Shown here: in pieces, positions 8,058 to 17,578 of the stretch | Numbering within the stretch: the stretch's first letter is position 1 | How the letters are laid out: every line of letters starts with the position of its first letter | NCBI GenBank assembly: GCA_947169105.1 | Contig: CAMVOL010000017.1 | Span: forward strand, 1-47,929 | Origin: an uncultured Bacteroidales bacterium | Lineage (GTDB): Bacteria > Bacteroidota > Bacteroidia > Bacteroidales > WCHB1-69 | Reading direction: 5' to 3' | Length of the DNA: 47,929 nt | Position numbers and translations under genes: made by a program | Notes under the pieces: model-generated | Told to the model about the DNA's origin: nothing | Databases searched by the model: none | The model's input: only the letters and a program-made list of their open reading frames with translations

Positions 8058-8077
8058 CGGCGTCAAAAATAAATCCT

Positions 8078-9637
8078 ATGTCACAATTATCAGTTTTTTT
8101 AACCAAAACAAGACGTTTTATGGTTTGCGTCTTGCTGGCCGGACTATTTCAGGGCGTGTTCGCACAAGCTCCGTCACCTTCGGGTCCAGTGGTCGGCAAC
8201 TTTTCCAGAGAGCATTACGACAAGGCCGTAATGGCTGACAACGACCGGGAGTTCGTTGCATACGGAAGCCCGATCTGGGTGAAGCTGAAGAAGTGCACCC
8301 ACTCCATCATAACCTACGACAAGGAGCAGCAAACCGTTGCCAAACGCGACCTGACGCTGTCGGACAACTACAAGCGGCTGCTTGCCTACGATGCGGGTGA
8401 CACCTACTTTGTCACCTATTCCCGTTATCCAAAGTCCACGGTTTTTGAGTATTCAGTAGCATCAATTCCGAAGGACTGTGCGGCAGGATATACGGTGACC
8501 CCTCAGACAAAGCTCACCTTCTCCATCGACCACAACGGTTTCGTGATGGAATATACGGCTGAATCTCCCGATCACACCAAACATGCCGTTGCTTTTGTCT
8601 ATGTCAATAAAAAGCAGAAAGCTGAGAATTTTTACTTTTTGGTGTATGATAAAGAGGGGAATGAATTGTTATACAAAGTGTTGTCTCCGGAAATCTATGG
8701 CGACAGCTTTTCCGTGGAGGATTTGGCGGTTACCAATGACGGGAAGGCGTTGATGCTGATGCGCACCGGCACAAAAGAACGCCAGTCGATGCACAATACG
8801 GCCGTGCATATCCTTTGTTGTGGTCCGGAAGGCGGGCAGAGCTATGTGAAACCCGTCACCTTTGGCGTGATCCAGTCGATGCGGCTGCTGGTGCTGAAAA
8901 ACGGCGACTACTTTGTGGGCGGTTACTATGGAGAGAAATCAGGGGAACCCACCTCCGGCTATTTTTCCTGCATTTGTCGCCAAGACCAGGAGGATTTTGA
9001 TGCCCCGAAACATTACGCTCTCCCCGGGAATCACCGGCCCAAACATGAGTTTATGCTGGCGTATATGCTGAAATATTTCACCAAGTGCGCCGCACTACAT
9101 GAACTGGCGAATGGCGAGGTGGTGATGCTGGGCGAACACCGTGCCATGGTTATTTCCACGGGAAATGGCACTACCTACTACCATTATGCGGATGATATTG
9201 TTTACCAGTATTTTAACAAGGATGGGGAGATGACGCACCAGCAGCGTGTGCCGAAAAATCAGGCCAAACAGTTCGAGCAAGGAGCCAATGACATTGCACC
9301 CACCTGGTTCACGTACGACAAGCTCGGAATATCCTTCACCTCTTTCGTGAAAGGCAATGCAGTCTACGTGCTTTATCAGGACAGTCAGGCCAATTACAAC
9401 AAGCACGACAAGACCCCGGCGCAGATGACGATGGGCCGCGGCAACACTTGCACCGTTTTGGCTCGGCTTGACAGCGACGGCCCCGAACGCGATATGGTGA
9501 TGCTGCCAGGCAAAGCCAAACGCACCCTGCACAACCTCTGGCTCTTTGACGGAAACAAATTCTATTTCGGAATGGCGAGCCTCAAGGACTATTCGATAGA
9601 ATCCCGTTCGTTAGATGAACTTTTCCAAGAAGAATAA
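8078..9637 (+). CDS. Secreted protein of unknown function
   Basis: About 519 residues with a signal peptide: a basic TKTRR stretch, a hydrophobic FMVCVLLAGLFQGVFA core, and likely cleavage after Ala in VFAQA. The mature part has no family I recognise. It is rich in alternating aromatic and polar residues with repeated turn-like DxG/NxG segments, consistent with a beta-propeller or other all-beta fold, but this is inference from composition. There is no C-terminal sorting domain, so it would stay in the periplasm unless another signal is used. The ATG at 8120 (MVCVLL) is an alternative start. A palindromic repeat and a phosphatase gene follow. Confidence 0.7.
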   Translation: MSQLSVFLTKTRRFMVCVLLAGLFQGVFAQAPSPSGPVVGNFSREHYDKAVMADNDREFVAYGSPIWVKLKKCTHSIITYDKEQQTVAKRDLTLSDNYKRLLAYDAGDTYFVTYSRYPKSTVFEYSVASIPKDCAAGYTVTPQTKLTFSIDHNGFVMEYTAESPDHTKHAVAFVYVNKKQKAENFYFLVYDKEGNELLYKVLSPEIYGDSFSVEDLAVTNDGKALMLMRTGTKERQSMHNTAVHILCCGPEGGQSYVKPVTFGVIQSMRLLVLKNGDYFVGGYYGEKSGEPTSGYFSCICRQDQEDFDAPKHYALPGNHRPKHEFMLAYMLKYFTKCAALHELANGEVVMLGEHRAMVISTGNGTTYYHYADDIVYQYFNKDGEMTHQQRVPKNQAKQFEQGANDIAPTWFTYDKLGISFTSFVKGNAVYVLYQDSQANYNKHDKTPAQMTMGRGNTCTVLARLDSDGPERDMVMLPGKAKRTLHNLWLFDGNKFYFGMASLKDYSIESRSLDELFQEE

Positions 9638-9648
9638 ATATTATGTAC

Positions 9649-9668
9649 GGGCGAATGATGATTCGCCC
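9649..9668. repeat. Palindromic repeat with GGGCGAAT arms
   Basis: GGGCGAAT (9649-9656), loop GATG, ATTCGCCC (9661-9668): a perfect 8-bp stem just after the stop of the secreted protein, followed by a T-rich stretch. I recall very similar palindromes dispersed in Bacteroidetes and cyanobacteria. It may double as a transcription terminator. Confidence 0.6.
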
Positions 9669-9682
9669 CTTCAATTTTTACT

Positions 9683-10150
9683 ATGAAAATCCTTTTTGTC
9701 TGTTTGGGAAACATCTGCCGCAGTCCGATGGCGGAGTTCATTATGAAGAAAATGGTGGCGGATGCCGGCTTGTCGGAACAGTTTGAGATTGCATCGGCGG
9801 CGACTTCCACGTGGGAGATCGGCAACCCCGTCTATCCGCCGGCACGCCGGAAACTGGCCGAGCATAACATCAGCTGCAAGGGCAAGACCGCCCGCCAGAT
9901 GACCCGAAGCGATTACGACTACTACGACCTCATCATCGGGATGGAGCAGAAGAACCTGCGCGACATCAAAGCCATCACCGGCGACGACCGGCTGGGCAAA
10001 ATCGTCCGTCTGATGGACTTCACCGACACCCCCTACGACATCGCCGACCCGTGGTACACCGGCGACTTCGACGCCACTTGGAACGATGTCACCAAAGGGT
10101 GCGCCGCACTGATTGAGAAGTACAAAAAGGGAGAACTCCCGACTTTATAA
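9683..10150 (+). CDS. Low molecular weight protein-tyrosine phosphatase
   Basis: The 155-residue protein begins with the phosphate-binding loop CLGNICRS (Cys7, Arg13; signature C-x5-R-S) at the usual N-terminal location. It also has the general-acid loop DPWYTG with Asp122. Length matches the family, which removes phosphate from tyrosine in proteins through a phosphocysteine intermediate. In bacteria these often act on envelope polysaccharide kinases, but no such kinase is nearby. It is followed on the same strand by the glycine-lipid acyltransferase pair (44-base gap). Confidence 0.94.
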   Translation: MKILFVCLGNICRSPMAEFIMKKMVADAGLSEQFEIASAATSTWEIGNPVYPPARRKLAEHNISCKGKTARQMTRSDYDYYDLIIGMEQKNLRDIKAITGDDRLGKIVRLMDFTDTPYDIADPWYTGDFDATWNDVTKGCAALIEKYKKGELPTL

Positions 10151-10193
10151 AACAGCATAAACCAATATCTGGAATGTTTGACACGGAATACTT

Positions 10194-11051
10194 ATGTTAA
10201 AGGACTATTCATCATTTGGCCCGGCGTATCGGAATTTCCAAGTCAGGGAAGAAGTATATGTTCCTGAACCGGCGGCAGAATTTTCCGGCGACAATCCGTT
10301 CACCAAGATGGCCCCCATACGCGGGGAGCTCAAGGACATAAAATTCGATGGAACGTATACCTATCTCGACAAATCTCTGAAATTCAAAATAATACATTTC
10401 TTTATCTATTTCTTCACATGGATTCTGGCGTTTCCTTTGAACAAGATACGATATGGTATCCGGATTGAAGGACGGGAGAAAATCCGCCGGAACCGCAAAC
10501 TATTTGCGAACGGCGTGATGACCGTCTGCAACCACGTCCACCGATGGGATATGATCTGCGTGTTGCAGGCGATGCGCTACCGCAAGGCGTGGATTCCCAT
10601 GTACGCCCAGCCGTTCCGTGGCAAGGACGGCTTTGTGATGAAAGCCATCGGCGGCATCGCCATCCCGGAAGAACGCAGCGGCTTGCGGGAGTTTGACAAG
10701 GCATTGGACGAACTCCACGCCGCCAAACAGTGGATACACATTTTTCCAGAAAGTTGCAGCTGGAAATTCTATGCCCCGCTCCGTCCTTTCAAAATCGGGG
10801 CTTTCAACATGGCTTACCGATATGATCTTCCTATCATTCCCATGATAATCTCGTACCGGCCCCGCACCGGATGGCGCAAACTTTTCCTCAAAGACGAGCC
10901 CCTGCTGACCATTCACGTGGGTGAGCCGATTGTGCCCGACCTCAACGCACCCCGGAAAGAGGAGGCATCCCGAATGCGCAATGTCGCCCACAAGACGATG
11001 CTTGATCTGGCCGGCATCATTTCCAACCCGTGGCCATCCAATATTGATTGA
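10194..11051 (+). CDS. glsA: PlsC-type O-acyltransferase, probable glycine-lipid GlsA
   Basis: The 285-residue protein has the acyltransferase motifs of the PlsC/LPLAT family. Motif I reads NHVHRWDM (His114, Asp119; H-x4-D), motif III is FPES (184-187), and motif IV is in RYDLPIIPM. A hydrophobic segment at residues 65-80 suggests membrane association. Next to a GlsB-like GNAT protein, it most likely adds the second, ester-linked acyl chain to N-acyl-glycine (GlsA of Bacteroides thetaiotaomicron). A role as ordinary lysophosphatidate acyltransferase is the alternative. The stop at 11051 is 14 bases before the next ATG. Confidence 0.8.
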   Translation: MLKDYSSFGPAYRNFQVREEVYVPEPAAEFSGDNPFTKMAPIRGELKDIKFDGTYTYLDKSLKFKIIHFFIYFFTWILAFPLNKIRYGIRIEGREKIRRNRKLFANGVMTVCNHVHRWDMICVLQAMRYRKAWIPMYAQPFRGKDGFVMKAIGGIAIPEERSGLREFDKALDELHAAKQWIHIFPESCSWKFYAPLRPFKIGAFNMAYRYDLPIIPMIISYRPRTGWRKLFLKDEPLLTIHVGEPIVPDLNAPRKEEASRMRNVAHKTMLDLAGIISNPWPSNID

Positions 11052-11065
11052 CATTTTCGACCTAT

Positions 11066-12130
11066 ATGGAAACAATAATTGATCCCGTACCCGTTGAACT
11101 GCTGAAAGCAGAACTTACCAAATCCAAAAAACTGGAAGATACCAACAAGGGGCACAACGAGCTGTATATTGTTACTTGGCAGGATTCGCCTAATGTGGTC
11201 ACAGAAATCGGAAGGCTGCGTGAGCTGGCGTTCCGTGAGGCCGGCGGCTCCACGGGCAACGCTATCGACCTTGACGAATACGACAAGATGGAAAAGCCCT
11301 ATAAACAGTTGATTGTCTGGGATCCTGACAATGAGGCAATTATCGGGGGATATCGTTTTCTCTTTGGCTCCGATGCGGCGTTTGAGGAGAACGGACAGCC
11401 GATTATGGCAAGTGCCCACCAGTTCCATTTTTCCCAGAAGTTTATGGATGAATATCTGCCGCACGTCCTCGAACTGGGCCGCAATTTCGTGGCACCCGCC
11501 TACCAGAGTTCCAAGAATGGAGCCAAGTCCATCTATGCCATGGACAACCTGTGGGACGGTCTTGTGGCCATCATTATGAAGAACCCCAATCTTCTTTATT
11601 ACTTTGGGAAAATCACCATCTATCCCTCCTACGACCACATCTGCCGTGACCTGATCTATCATTTCTTGTGGAAGCATTTTGGCGACAAGGAGGCACTGGT
11701 CCGCCCGTGGGAAGACCAGTCGGTGATGCCGGATTCCGACCCCGAACTGATGAATTTGATTGTGAATCAGGAAGATTTGATAGAAGACTACAAGTTACTG
11801 AAGGCTGCGGCCAGAATGAGAGGAGTGAACGTTCCGCCGAACGTAACCGCCTATATTTCTATCACGCCGGAGATGCACATGTTCGGCACAGCGGTCAACC
11901 GGCTGATGCACAATATTGAAGACACTGCCGTCCTCATTCCATTCGATGCCATATACAACGAAAAGAAACGTCGCCACATAGGAGCCTACATAAGATTTTT
12001 CCACTCGAAAAAACGTAAGAATGTGGTTCTTGGCTCTCCTGAGATAGAGGATCAGATGATTGATGACTGGCTGAATATGCGCACACGCAAGGTAAAGCGG
12101 CTGCTCAAGAAAGCCGGACGGAAATTTTAG
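11066..12130 (+). CDS. glsB: GNAT-type N-acyltransferase, probable glycine-lipid GlsB
   Basis: About 354 residues, beginning METIIDPVPVELLKAEL. The sequence resembles the OlsB/GlsB branch of GNAT acyltransferases: IGRLRELAFREAGG near residue 45, IVWDPDNEAIIGGYRF, LELGRNFVAPAYQ, and YPSYDHICRDLIYHFL. GlsB transfers a 3-hydroxy fatty acyl chain from acyl carrier protein to the amino group of glycine, the first step in Bacteroides glycine lipids. Ornithine as acceptor cannot be excluded. The ATG at 11066 is preferred over an in-frame TTG at 11048, which would overlap the upstream gene. The C-terminus is strongly basic (RKVKRLLKKAGRKF), perhaps for contact with the membrane. Confidence 0.85.
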   Translation: METIIDPVPVELLKAELTKSKKLEDTNKGHNELYIVTWQDSPNVVTEIGRLRELAFREAGGSTGNAIDLDEYDKMEKPYKQLIVWDPDNEAIIGGYRFLFGSDAAFEENGQPIMASAHQFHFSQKFMDEYLPHVLELGRNFVAPAYQSSKNGAKSIYAMDNLWDGLVAIIMKNPNLLYYFGKITIYPSYDHICRDLIYHFLWKHFGDKEALVRPWEDQSVMPDSDPELMNLIVNQEDLIEDYKLLKAAARMRGVNVPPNVTAYISITPEMHMFGTAVNRLMHNIEDTAVLIPFDAIYNEKKRRHIGAYIRFFHSKKRKNVVLGSPEIEDQMIDDWLNMRTRKVKRLLKKAGRKF

Positions 12131-12198
12131 CTTTCATTTTTTCATTGTTTTTTGTCAAAAACAGGGCGAAAATGACCTTTTTCACATTGAAAAAGTTG

Positions 12199-12206
12199 TA
12201 TTTTTG
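12199..12206 (+). promoter_or_regulatory. -7 box of the C25 protease gene
   Basis: TATTTTTG lies 34 bases upstream of the ATG at 12241. In-frame codons upstream of 12241 overlap this box and are not translated if it is used. Confidence 0.55.
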
Positions 12207-12240
12207 CCCCTCATTTTTGAATATAAACTCATTGAATAGG

Positions 12241-15200
12241 ATGAAAAGAATATTGTTTTTTATTGTATTGATTTCCAGTGTTTTGATTGGAAATGCGCAA
12301 ATATTTTCCCAGCATCGCGGCGAGCAGCCTTACACCGTTTCTTACGCACAAATCCAACCGGGCGTCCACCAGATTACCTTTGAGGTACTGAATGTTGATG
12401 TGGACGATGTCACCCTCAACGGCAAAACCTACAGCCATATTGGATTGGGCAGTGTGCCCGTTACAGGGAAGAAGGGTTGGGCAGAACTCCCCATTCTCAG
12501 CGCCAGCATTCAGCTGCCCAATGACAAGGACGTGGAAATGGAGGTTTCCACCTCTGGGGTGACCGTCATCCAGCTGACGAATCCGATGGTTCCGTCACGG
12601 GGCACCATCTACCGCAGTCAGGATCCAAGAGAAATTCCATACAAAATTGCACGGGAATCCCGCACAATGGAGCTTTATCCGGCCGACATCGCCACAATGG
12701 AGTCGCCGTTCATCATCCGTGATGTGCGTGGCACCACTGTCCGTGTGTCGCCGTTCCGCTACCGTGGCGCGGCCCAAACCCTTGAGTACTGTCGTACCAT
12801 TACGGTGACGTTGCGCGAGACCAACCGTCCCGCCACAAACCCGCTCACCCGCACCGACATCCACCCCAACCGTGAGTCCGTCGGCATGTACAAGAGCATT
12901 TTCCTCAATTATCAGCCCACCCGTCAGGATCTGGCACAAGGGGAGAAGGGTGACATCCTCGTCCTGACCCCCTCCAACTACGAAGACGCTGCCAACTTGT
13001 ACGTCCAGTGGAAAAAGGAAATGGGTTACAACGTGAGCAAGCAGGTAGTGAGCAGCGGGGCCAATGTCACCAATACCATCCAGACCGCCTACAACGGCAA
13101 TGCCAACCTGATGTACGTGCAGCTGTTCGGCGACTGGGCTGACATCAAGTCCAATACCGTCACTGTTGACTATTCAGCAGCTCCCGCCGACCCGAAAATG
13201 GGCTGTGTGGCCGGCAGCGACAACTACCCCGACATCGCCATCGGTCGCTTCTCCTGCTCCACCAACGCACAGGCTCTCGTGCAGGTCAACAAGGCCATCA
13301 ATTACGAAAAGACTCCCAATATGGAGGCTGGTTGGCGTGAGACGTTCATTGGTATCGGCTCTGAAGAGGGAGGGGCACGTACAGGGGATGACGATGAGGT
13401 GGACTACACCCACGTCCAGCGTATCTTCAGTGAGCGTCTGGCTAATTTTACCTATATTACTGAAAAAGGAAATTACGCCACTTCCGGTAATACGCCGAGT
13501 GCCAGTACTTTGGCAAGTCACGTGAATGCCGGTGCCTCCACCATCGCCTATTGCGGCCACGGTGCTTCCACCTATTTCGTGACCACGAACTATAGTAACA
13601 CCAATGTCAATGCTTCCACTAACGGCGACAAACTGCCTTTCATCGTGTCGGTGGCTTGCGTGAACGGAAAGTTCCATCAGAGTGGCGACTGTTTTGCCGA
13701 AGCGTGGTTGAAGAAGGAGAATGGCGGTGCCGTCGTGACCCTGATGTCCACCATAGACCAGCCGTGGCAGCCCCCACAGCGTGGGCAGGACTATTTTTAT
13801 GATATTCTTGTTGGCGGTTTCAGCTACAGCAATTATAGTGACCAGGACGGTATTGATACAAAAGAACAGCGTACCCACTGGGGCTCCATTGTGGTGAACG
13901 CTTTCAACCTTGGCCTTTCCGAGAGCAGCACCAGTGATGATTTGGAGACTTTCCGTACATGGACTACTTTCGGGGATGCTTCATTGCAGCTCCGTACCAA
14001 GCAGCCGGATGTCCTTACCTTGTCGAACCGCAGCTTGCTGTCGGGAATACCGTTCTCCACTACGGTGACGGCCAACGGGCAGCCTGTCAAAGACGCGCTC
14101 GTCTGCATCTCACAGAATGGCACTTATTATAGTGACTATACTGCTATTGATGGCACAGTGACCATCCCGCAGGATTTCGTGGCAGGAGATGTCCTGTTAG
14201 TTGTCACCGCCTTCAACACCACCACCATTTACGAAACGATCACGTGTACCGCCAGTGACGTGCCTTACCTCACGCTCGACAACCATACACCGGAAGTCGT
14301 CAGTGCCGGAGAGACATCGTTCCTCACGCTCACGATGAAGAACTTGGGCGGAGTGGCCACGGCCAGTAACGCCACTATGACGATCACCTGCGACGACCCG
14401 TTGCTCACCATCATTGACGGGACGGGCGACGTGGCACCGATGGCTGCCCTCACAGGAACCTGCGCCATGAATAATGAATTCCAAGTTTCCGTGGACGGAA
14501 GTGCCCCCACCGGACATGTCTTTACGATGAATTGGACGGCCACCTACGAGAATTATAGTTGGGACGGCACGTTCACCCTCATTGCTGTCAGCAGTGACTG
14601 CGTGACACCGGACGGGCTGGAGGTCACTGTCAGCGGTTCCAATGCTGTTCTGACATGGAATGGCGAATCCACAGAACAGGTCATTACCATCCGTGATGAC
14701 TTTGAAGGGCATACGTACGGTGACATCAATTCACCCGGCACGGTGGGCTGGACTTACATCGACGGGGACGGGGGCAACACGTACAATTTCACGGGAATCA
14801 GCTTTACCAATCTTGGCGCGGCGATGGCTTTCATCGTTTTGGATGATGAGCAGATACAAGTGGTCAACAATAACGGCTCTTTGGCGGAGGCCCATTCGGG
14901 CGACAAATACATTGGCGCTGCCATCGCCTGCCGGAACAGTACGTGGGGCAGCAACCAGACGGTGATTCAGAATAATGACTGGATTGTCAGTCCTGAATTA
15001 AGCTATAACGAGCCGTTCACCTTCTCGTTCTACGCTCGTTCTTATAGCAGCACGTATGCCGATGAGCAGTTCTATGCCGCCTATTCCACTACGGGAAATT
15101 CCGAAGAAGATTTCATCACCCTGACACCCAGTGTCATCACGACAACGGCAGTGTGGACTCCCTACTCTTATACGGTGCCTGCTGAGGCCAAGTATGTGGC

Positions 15201-15954
15201 TATACATTGTGTGTCGAATGACCAATATATTTTCTGTGTAGATGATATCGAAATCACGGGGAGGAATGTGGAAGGCCCTGTTTGCAACATCTATCGTAAT
15301 GGAGAGCTTATCGCCGAGCGTGTGGCGGGCGGAGCTTTCACCGATTCGAACCTTCCCGACGGCACCTATTGCTACACCATCACCCGCGATTGTGGTGAGG
15401 GTTTCGAATCCCAGCCCTCCGAATCCGTCTGTGTTACGATAGGGACACCGGCTGTTGAAACCTGCGACGTGCCTACGGGGCTCACCGTCACCGCCTCGGG
15501 AAGCCGGATCGGGCTTTCTTGGAACACGGTCGGTAACGCCATCGCTTATAAGGTCTATCGCGACGGCAACGTCATAGCTACCACCCAGACCAATGCCTAC
15601 ACGGATGCCAATGTGACGGGCGGCACCACTTACGCATACGCCGTGAGAACCGTTTGTAGTGGGGGCGAGTCAGGTCTCTCCAACACGATGAACGGGGTCG
15701 CGACGGGAATCGGCAGCTACGATGGAAGTGAAATCCACATTTACCCGAACCCTGCTCGCGACGTGCTGAACATCGAAGGTGACAACCTGAAGGAAGCGGC
15801 TCTCTATTCCACTATCGGAGCACTGGTAAAAAAAGCCGAACTCAGCGGAAAGACCAGTAGTTTCAATATCAGCGGACTCGCCAAGGGCATTTATTTCGTA
15901 AAAATCATAAATACCGAGGGCAACGTCTGCACCTGCAAGGTGGTGATAGAGTAA
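12241..15954 (+). CDS. Gingipain-like C25 cysteine protease with T9SS sorting domain
   Basis: A 1,237-residue exported protein. Residues 1-19 are a signal peptide and about 20-230 a propeptide region. The C25 caspase-like catalytic domain spans about 237-585, with His440 in YCGHG and Cys473 in SVACVNG. The 33-residue His-to-Cys spacing equals that of P. gingivalis RgpB (His211, Cys244). An Ig-like domain (about 587-670) and a CARDB-like segment follow. Next come a cleaved-adhesin-like domain starting near 815 (RDDFEGHTYG), two fibronectin III-like repeats (about 1010-1155), and a type A T9SS sorting domain from about 1165 (IHIYPNPARD). It should reach the surface or medium through T9SS. Cleaved-adhesin and Fn3 modules argue for a cargo protease and not the sortase PorU. 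Substrate specificity cannot be read. Confidence 0.93.
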   Translation: MKRILFFIVLISSVLIGNAQIFSQHRGEQPYTVSYAQIQPGVHQITFEVLNVDVDDVTLNGKTYSHIGLGSVPVTGKKGWAELPILSASIQLPNDKDVEMEVSTSGVTVIQLTNPMVPSRGTIYRSQDPREIPYKIARESRTMELYPADIATMESPFIIRDVRGTTVRVSPFRYRGAAQTLEYCRTITVTLRETNRPATNPLTRTDIHPNRESVGMYKSIFLNYQPTRQDLAQGEKGDILVLTPSNYEDAANLYVQWKKEMGYNVSKQVVSSGANVTNTIQTAYNGNANLMYVQLFGDWADIKSNTVTVDYSAAPADPKMGCVAGSDNYPDIAIGRFSCSTNAQALVQVNKAINYEKTPNMEAGWRETFIGIGSEEGGARTGDDDEVDYTHVQRIFSERLANFTYITEKGNYATSGNTPSASTLASHVNAGASTIAYCGHGASTYFVTTNYSNTNVNASTNGDKLPFIVSVACVNGKFHQSGDCFAEAWLKKENGGAVVTLMSTIDQPWQPPQRGQDYFYDILVGGFSYSNYSDQDGIDTKEQRTHWGSIVVNAFNLGLSESSTSDDLETFRTWTTFGDASLQLRTKQPDVLTLSNRSLLSGIPFSTTVTANGQPVKDALVCISQNGTYYSDYTAIDGTVTIPQDFVAGDVLLVVTAFNTTTIYETITCTASDVPYLTLDNHTPEVVSAGETSFLTLTMKNLGGVATASNATMTITCDDPLLTIIDGTGDVAPMAALTGTCAMNNEFQVSVDGSAPTGHVFTMNWTATYENYSWDGTFTLIAVSSDCVTPDGLEVTVSGSNAVLTWNGESTEQVITIRDDFEGHTYGDINSPGTVGWTYIDGDGGNTYNFTGISFTNLGAAMAFIVLDDEQIQVVNNNGSLAEAHSGDKYIGAAIACRNSTWGSNQTVIQNNDWIVSPELSYNEPFTFSFYARSYSSTYADEQFYAAYSTTGNSEEDFITLTPSVITTTAVWTPYSYTVPAEAKYVAIHCVSNDQYIFCVDDIEITGRNVEGPVCNIYRNGELIAERVAGGAFTDSNLPDGTYCYTITRDCGEGFESQPSESVCVTIGTPAVETCDVPTGLTVTASGSRIGLSWNTVGNAIAYKVYRDGNVIATTQTNAYTDANVTGGTTYAYAVRTVCSGGESGLSNTMNGVATGIGSYDGSEIHIYPNPARDVLNIEGDNLKEAALYSTIGALVKKAELSGKTSSFNISGLAKGIYFVKIINTEGNVCTCKVVIE

Positions 15955-15973
15955 AATATCTGATTATCAAGCT

Positions 15974-16004
15974 AAAAGGACGGTGAAAGCCGCCCTTTTT
16001 TTTT
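15974..16004 (+). terminator. Terminator after the C25 protease gene
   Basis: AAGGACGG and CCGCCCTT form a stem with one A-C mismatch and a 6-base loop (15976-15997), followed by nine T. It starts about 20 bases after the stop. Confidence 0.75.
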
Positions 16005-16051
16005 ATGCAAAATAAATATGAAAAGAGGTACACCAATTCAAAAAATAATCA

Positions 16052-16059
16052 TACTTTTG
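16052..16059 (+). promoter_or_regulatory. -7 box of gdhA
   Basis: TACTTTTG lies 46 bases upstream of the ATG at 16106. Confidence 0.55.
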
Positions 16060-16105
16060 CACCCCGTTAAAGGAACAAATTCTAACAACTTAAAAAAGTT
16101 ATATT

Positions 16106-17449
16106 ATGGAAGTTAAAAAAATCATGGCTAACCTGGAAGCCAAACATCCTGGTGAAAATGAGTATTTGCAGGCGGTTCAAGAAGTTCTCGAATCCATCGA
16201 AGAAGTTTACAACCAGCATCCTGAATTTGAGAAAGCGAAAATCGTCGAGCGTTTGGTTGAGCCCGATCGTATCTTCACTTTCCGTGTGACTTGGGTTGAC
16301 CGCAATGGCGAAGTCCAGACCAACCTCGGTTATCGCGTGCAGTACAACGCCGCTCTTGGTGCATACAAAGGCGGTCTCCGTTTCCACAAGGCTGTGAACG
16401 TTTCCATGCTTAAATTCTTAGGTTTCGAGCAGATCTTCAAGAACAGCTTGACCAACCTGCCTCTCGGCGGTGGCAAGGGCGGTTCCGATTTCGATCCCGT
16501 TGGCAAGACCGACGAAGAAATCATGCGTTTCTGCCAGGCCTTCATGTATGAGTTGTGGCGCAACATCGGTCCTGACCAGGACAGCCCTGCCGGCGACGTG
16601 GGTGTTGGCGGTCGTGAAATCGGCTACCTCTATGGCGCTTACAAGAAAATCGCTCGCGAGCACAGCACCGGCGCTCTCACTGGCAAGAGCTATGGTTGGG
16701 GTGGTTCCCTCATCCGTCCCGAAGCTACCGGTTTCGGCGCTATCTACTATGTTGAGAGAATGGTGAAGGAAAAAGGTGACAAGATGGAAGGCAAGAGAAT
16801 CGCTCTCTCCGGCTTCGGCAACGTGGCTTGGGGTGCTGCCATCAAGGCTACCGAACTCGGCGCAAAGGTTGTGGCCCTCTCCGGTCCCGACGGCGTTTGC
16901 GAACTTCCCGAAGGCATCAACAAGGAAATGATCGACTACATGCTGGATATGCGTGCTTCCAACCGCAACAAAGTTCAGGATATGGCCGACAAATTCCCCG
17001 GAAAAGCCAAATTCACTGCCGGCAAGAAGGCTTGGAGCGTGAAGTGCGACATCGCTTGCCCGTGCGCTTTCCAGAACGAGCTGGCTGAAGAGGATGCCAA
17101 GGAACTCATCGCCAATGGCGTGAAGTATGTTGCCGAGGTTTCCAACATGGGCTGCCAGCCCGGTGCAATCGCCGCTTTCCAGGCTGCCAAGATCCCCTTC
17201 GGACCTGGCAAGGCTGTGAACGCTGGTGGCGTTGCTACCTCTGGTCTCGAAATCTGCCAGAACGCCGGTCACATCAACTGGACCGCTCCTGAAGTTGACC
17301 AGAAGCTCCACAAGATCATGAACGACATCTATGACATGTGCGTTGAATACGGTAAACAAGCTGACGGCACCATCAACTATGTGAAGGGTGCTAACATCGC
17401 CGGTTTCATGCGCGTGGCCAAAGCTATGCTCGCTCAGGGCATCATCTAA
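16106..17449 (+). CDS. gdhA: NADP-type glutamate dehydrogenase
   Basis: The 447-residue protein is full length for hexameric bacterial GdhA. The substrate domain carries YKGGLRFH and LPLGGGKGGSDFDP with catalytic-site Lys124, then AGDVGVGGREIGYLYG. The nucleotide domain starts with LSGFGNVAWGAA, a GxGNVA dinucleotide loop. It converts 2-oxoglutarate and ammonia to glutamate and is a main ammonia-assimilation route in gut Bacteroidales. The gene is monocistronic, with its own promoter and strong terminator. Its codon use is strongly biased and uniform, as in highly expressed genes. Confidence 0.97.
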   Translation: MEVKKIMANLEAKHPGENEYLQAVQEVLESIEEVYNQHPEFEKAKIVERLVEPDRIFTFRVTWVDRNGEVQTNLGYRVQYNAALGAYKGGLRFHKAVNVSMLKFLGFEQIFKNSLTNLPLGGGKGGSDFDPVGKTDEEIMRFCQAFMYELWRNIGPDQDSPAGDVGVGGREIGYLYGAYKKIAREHSTGALTGKSYGWGGSLIRPEATGFGAIYYVERMVKEKGDKMEGKRIALSGFGNVAWGAAIKATELGAKVVALSGPDGVCELPEGINKEMIDYMLDMRASNRNKVQDMADKFPGKAKFTAGKKAWSVKCDIACPCAFQNELAEEDAKELIANGVKYVAEVSNMGCQPGAIAAFQAAKIPFGPGKAVNAGGVATSGLEICQNAGHINWTAPEVDQKLHKIMNDIYDMCVEYGKQADGTINYVKGANIAGFMRVAKAMLAQGII

Positions 17450-17470
17450 TCGTTTCCATACGATTCACGG

Positions 17471-17504
17471 AAAATCCCTCCGAACCTTCGGGGGGATTTT
17501 TTTG
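17471..17504 (+). terminator. Rho-independent terminator of gdhA
   Basis: ATCCCTCCG (17474-17482) pairs with CGGGGGGAT (17489-17497, one G-T pair) around a short loop, followed by seven T. It lies 25 bases after the stop. Confidence 0.85.
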
Positions 17505-17578
17505 TTTTGTGTACCTACGCCGGTCTGCGGAAAATGCAAGGACGTGCGGGGGAAATGTCGAATCAAACGGGGAAACAT

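Noticed and set aside
12241-15954. Calling the C25 protease the T9SS sortase PorU
   Set aside because: Cleaved-adhesin and fibronectin modules are features of secreted gingipain-type cargo and not of PorU.
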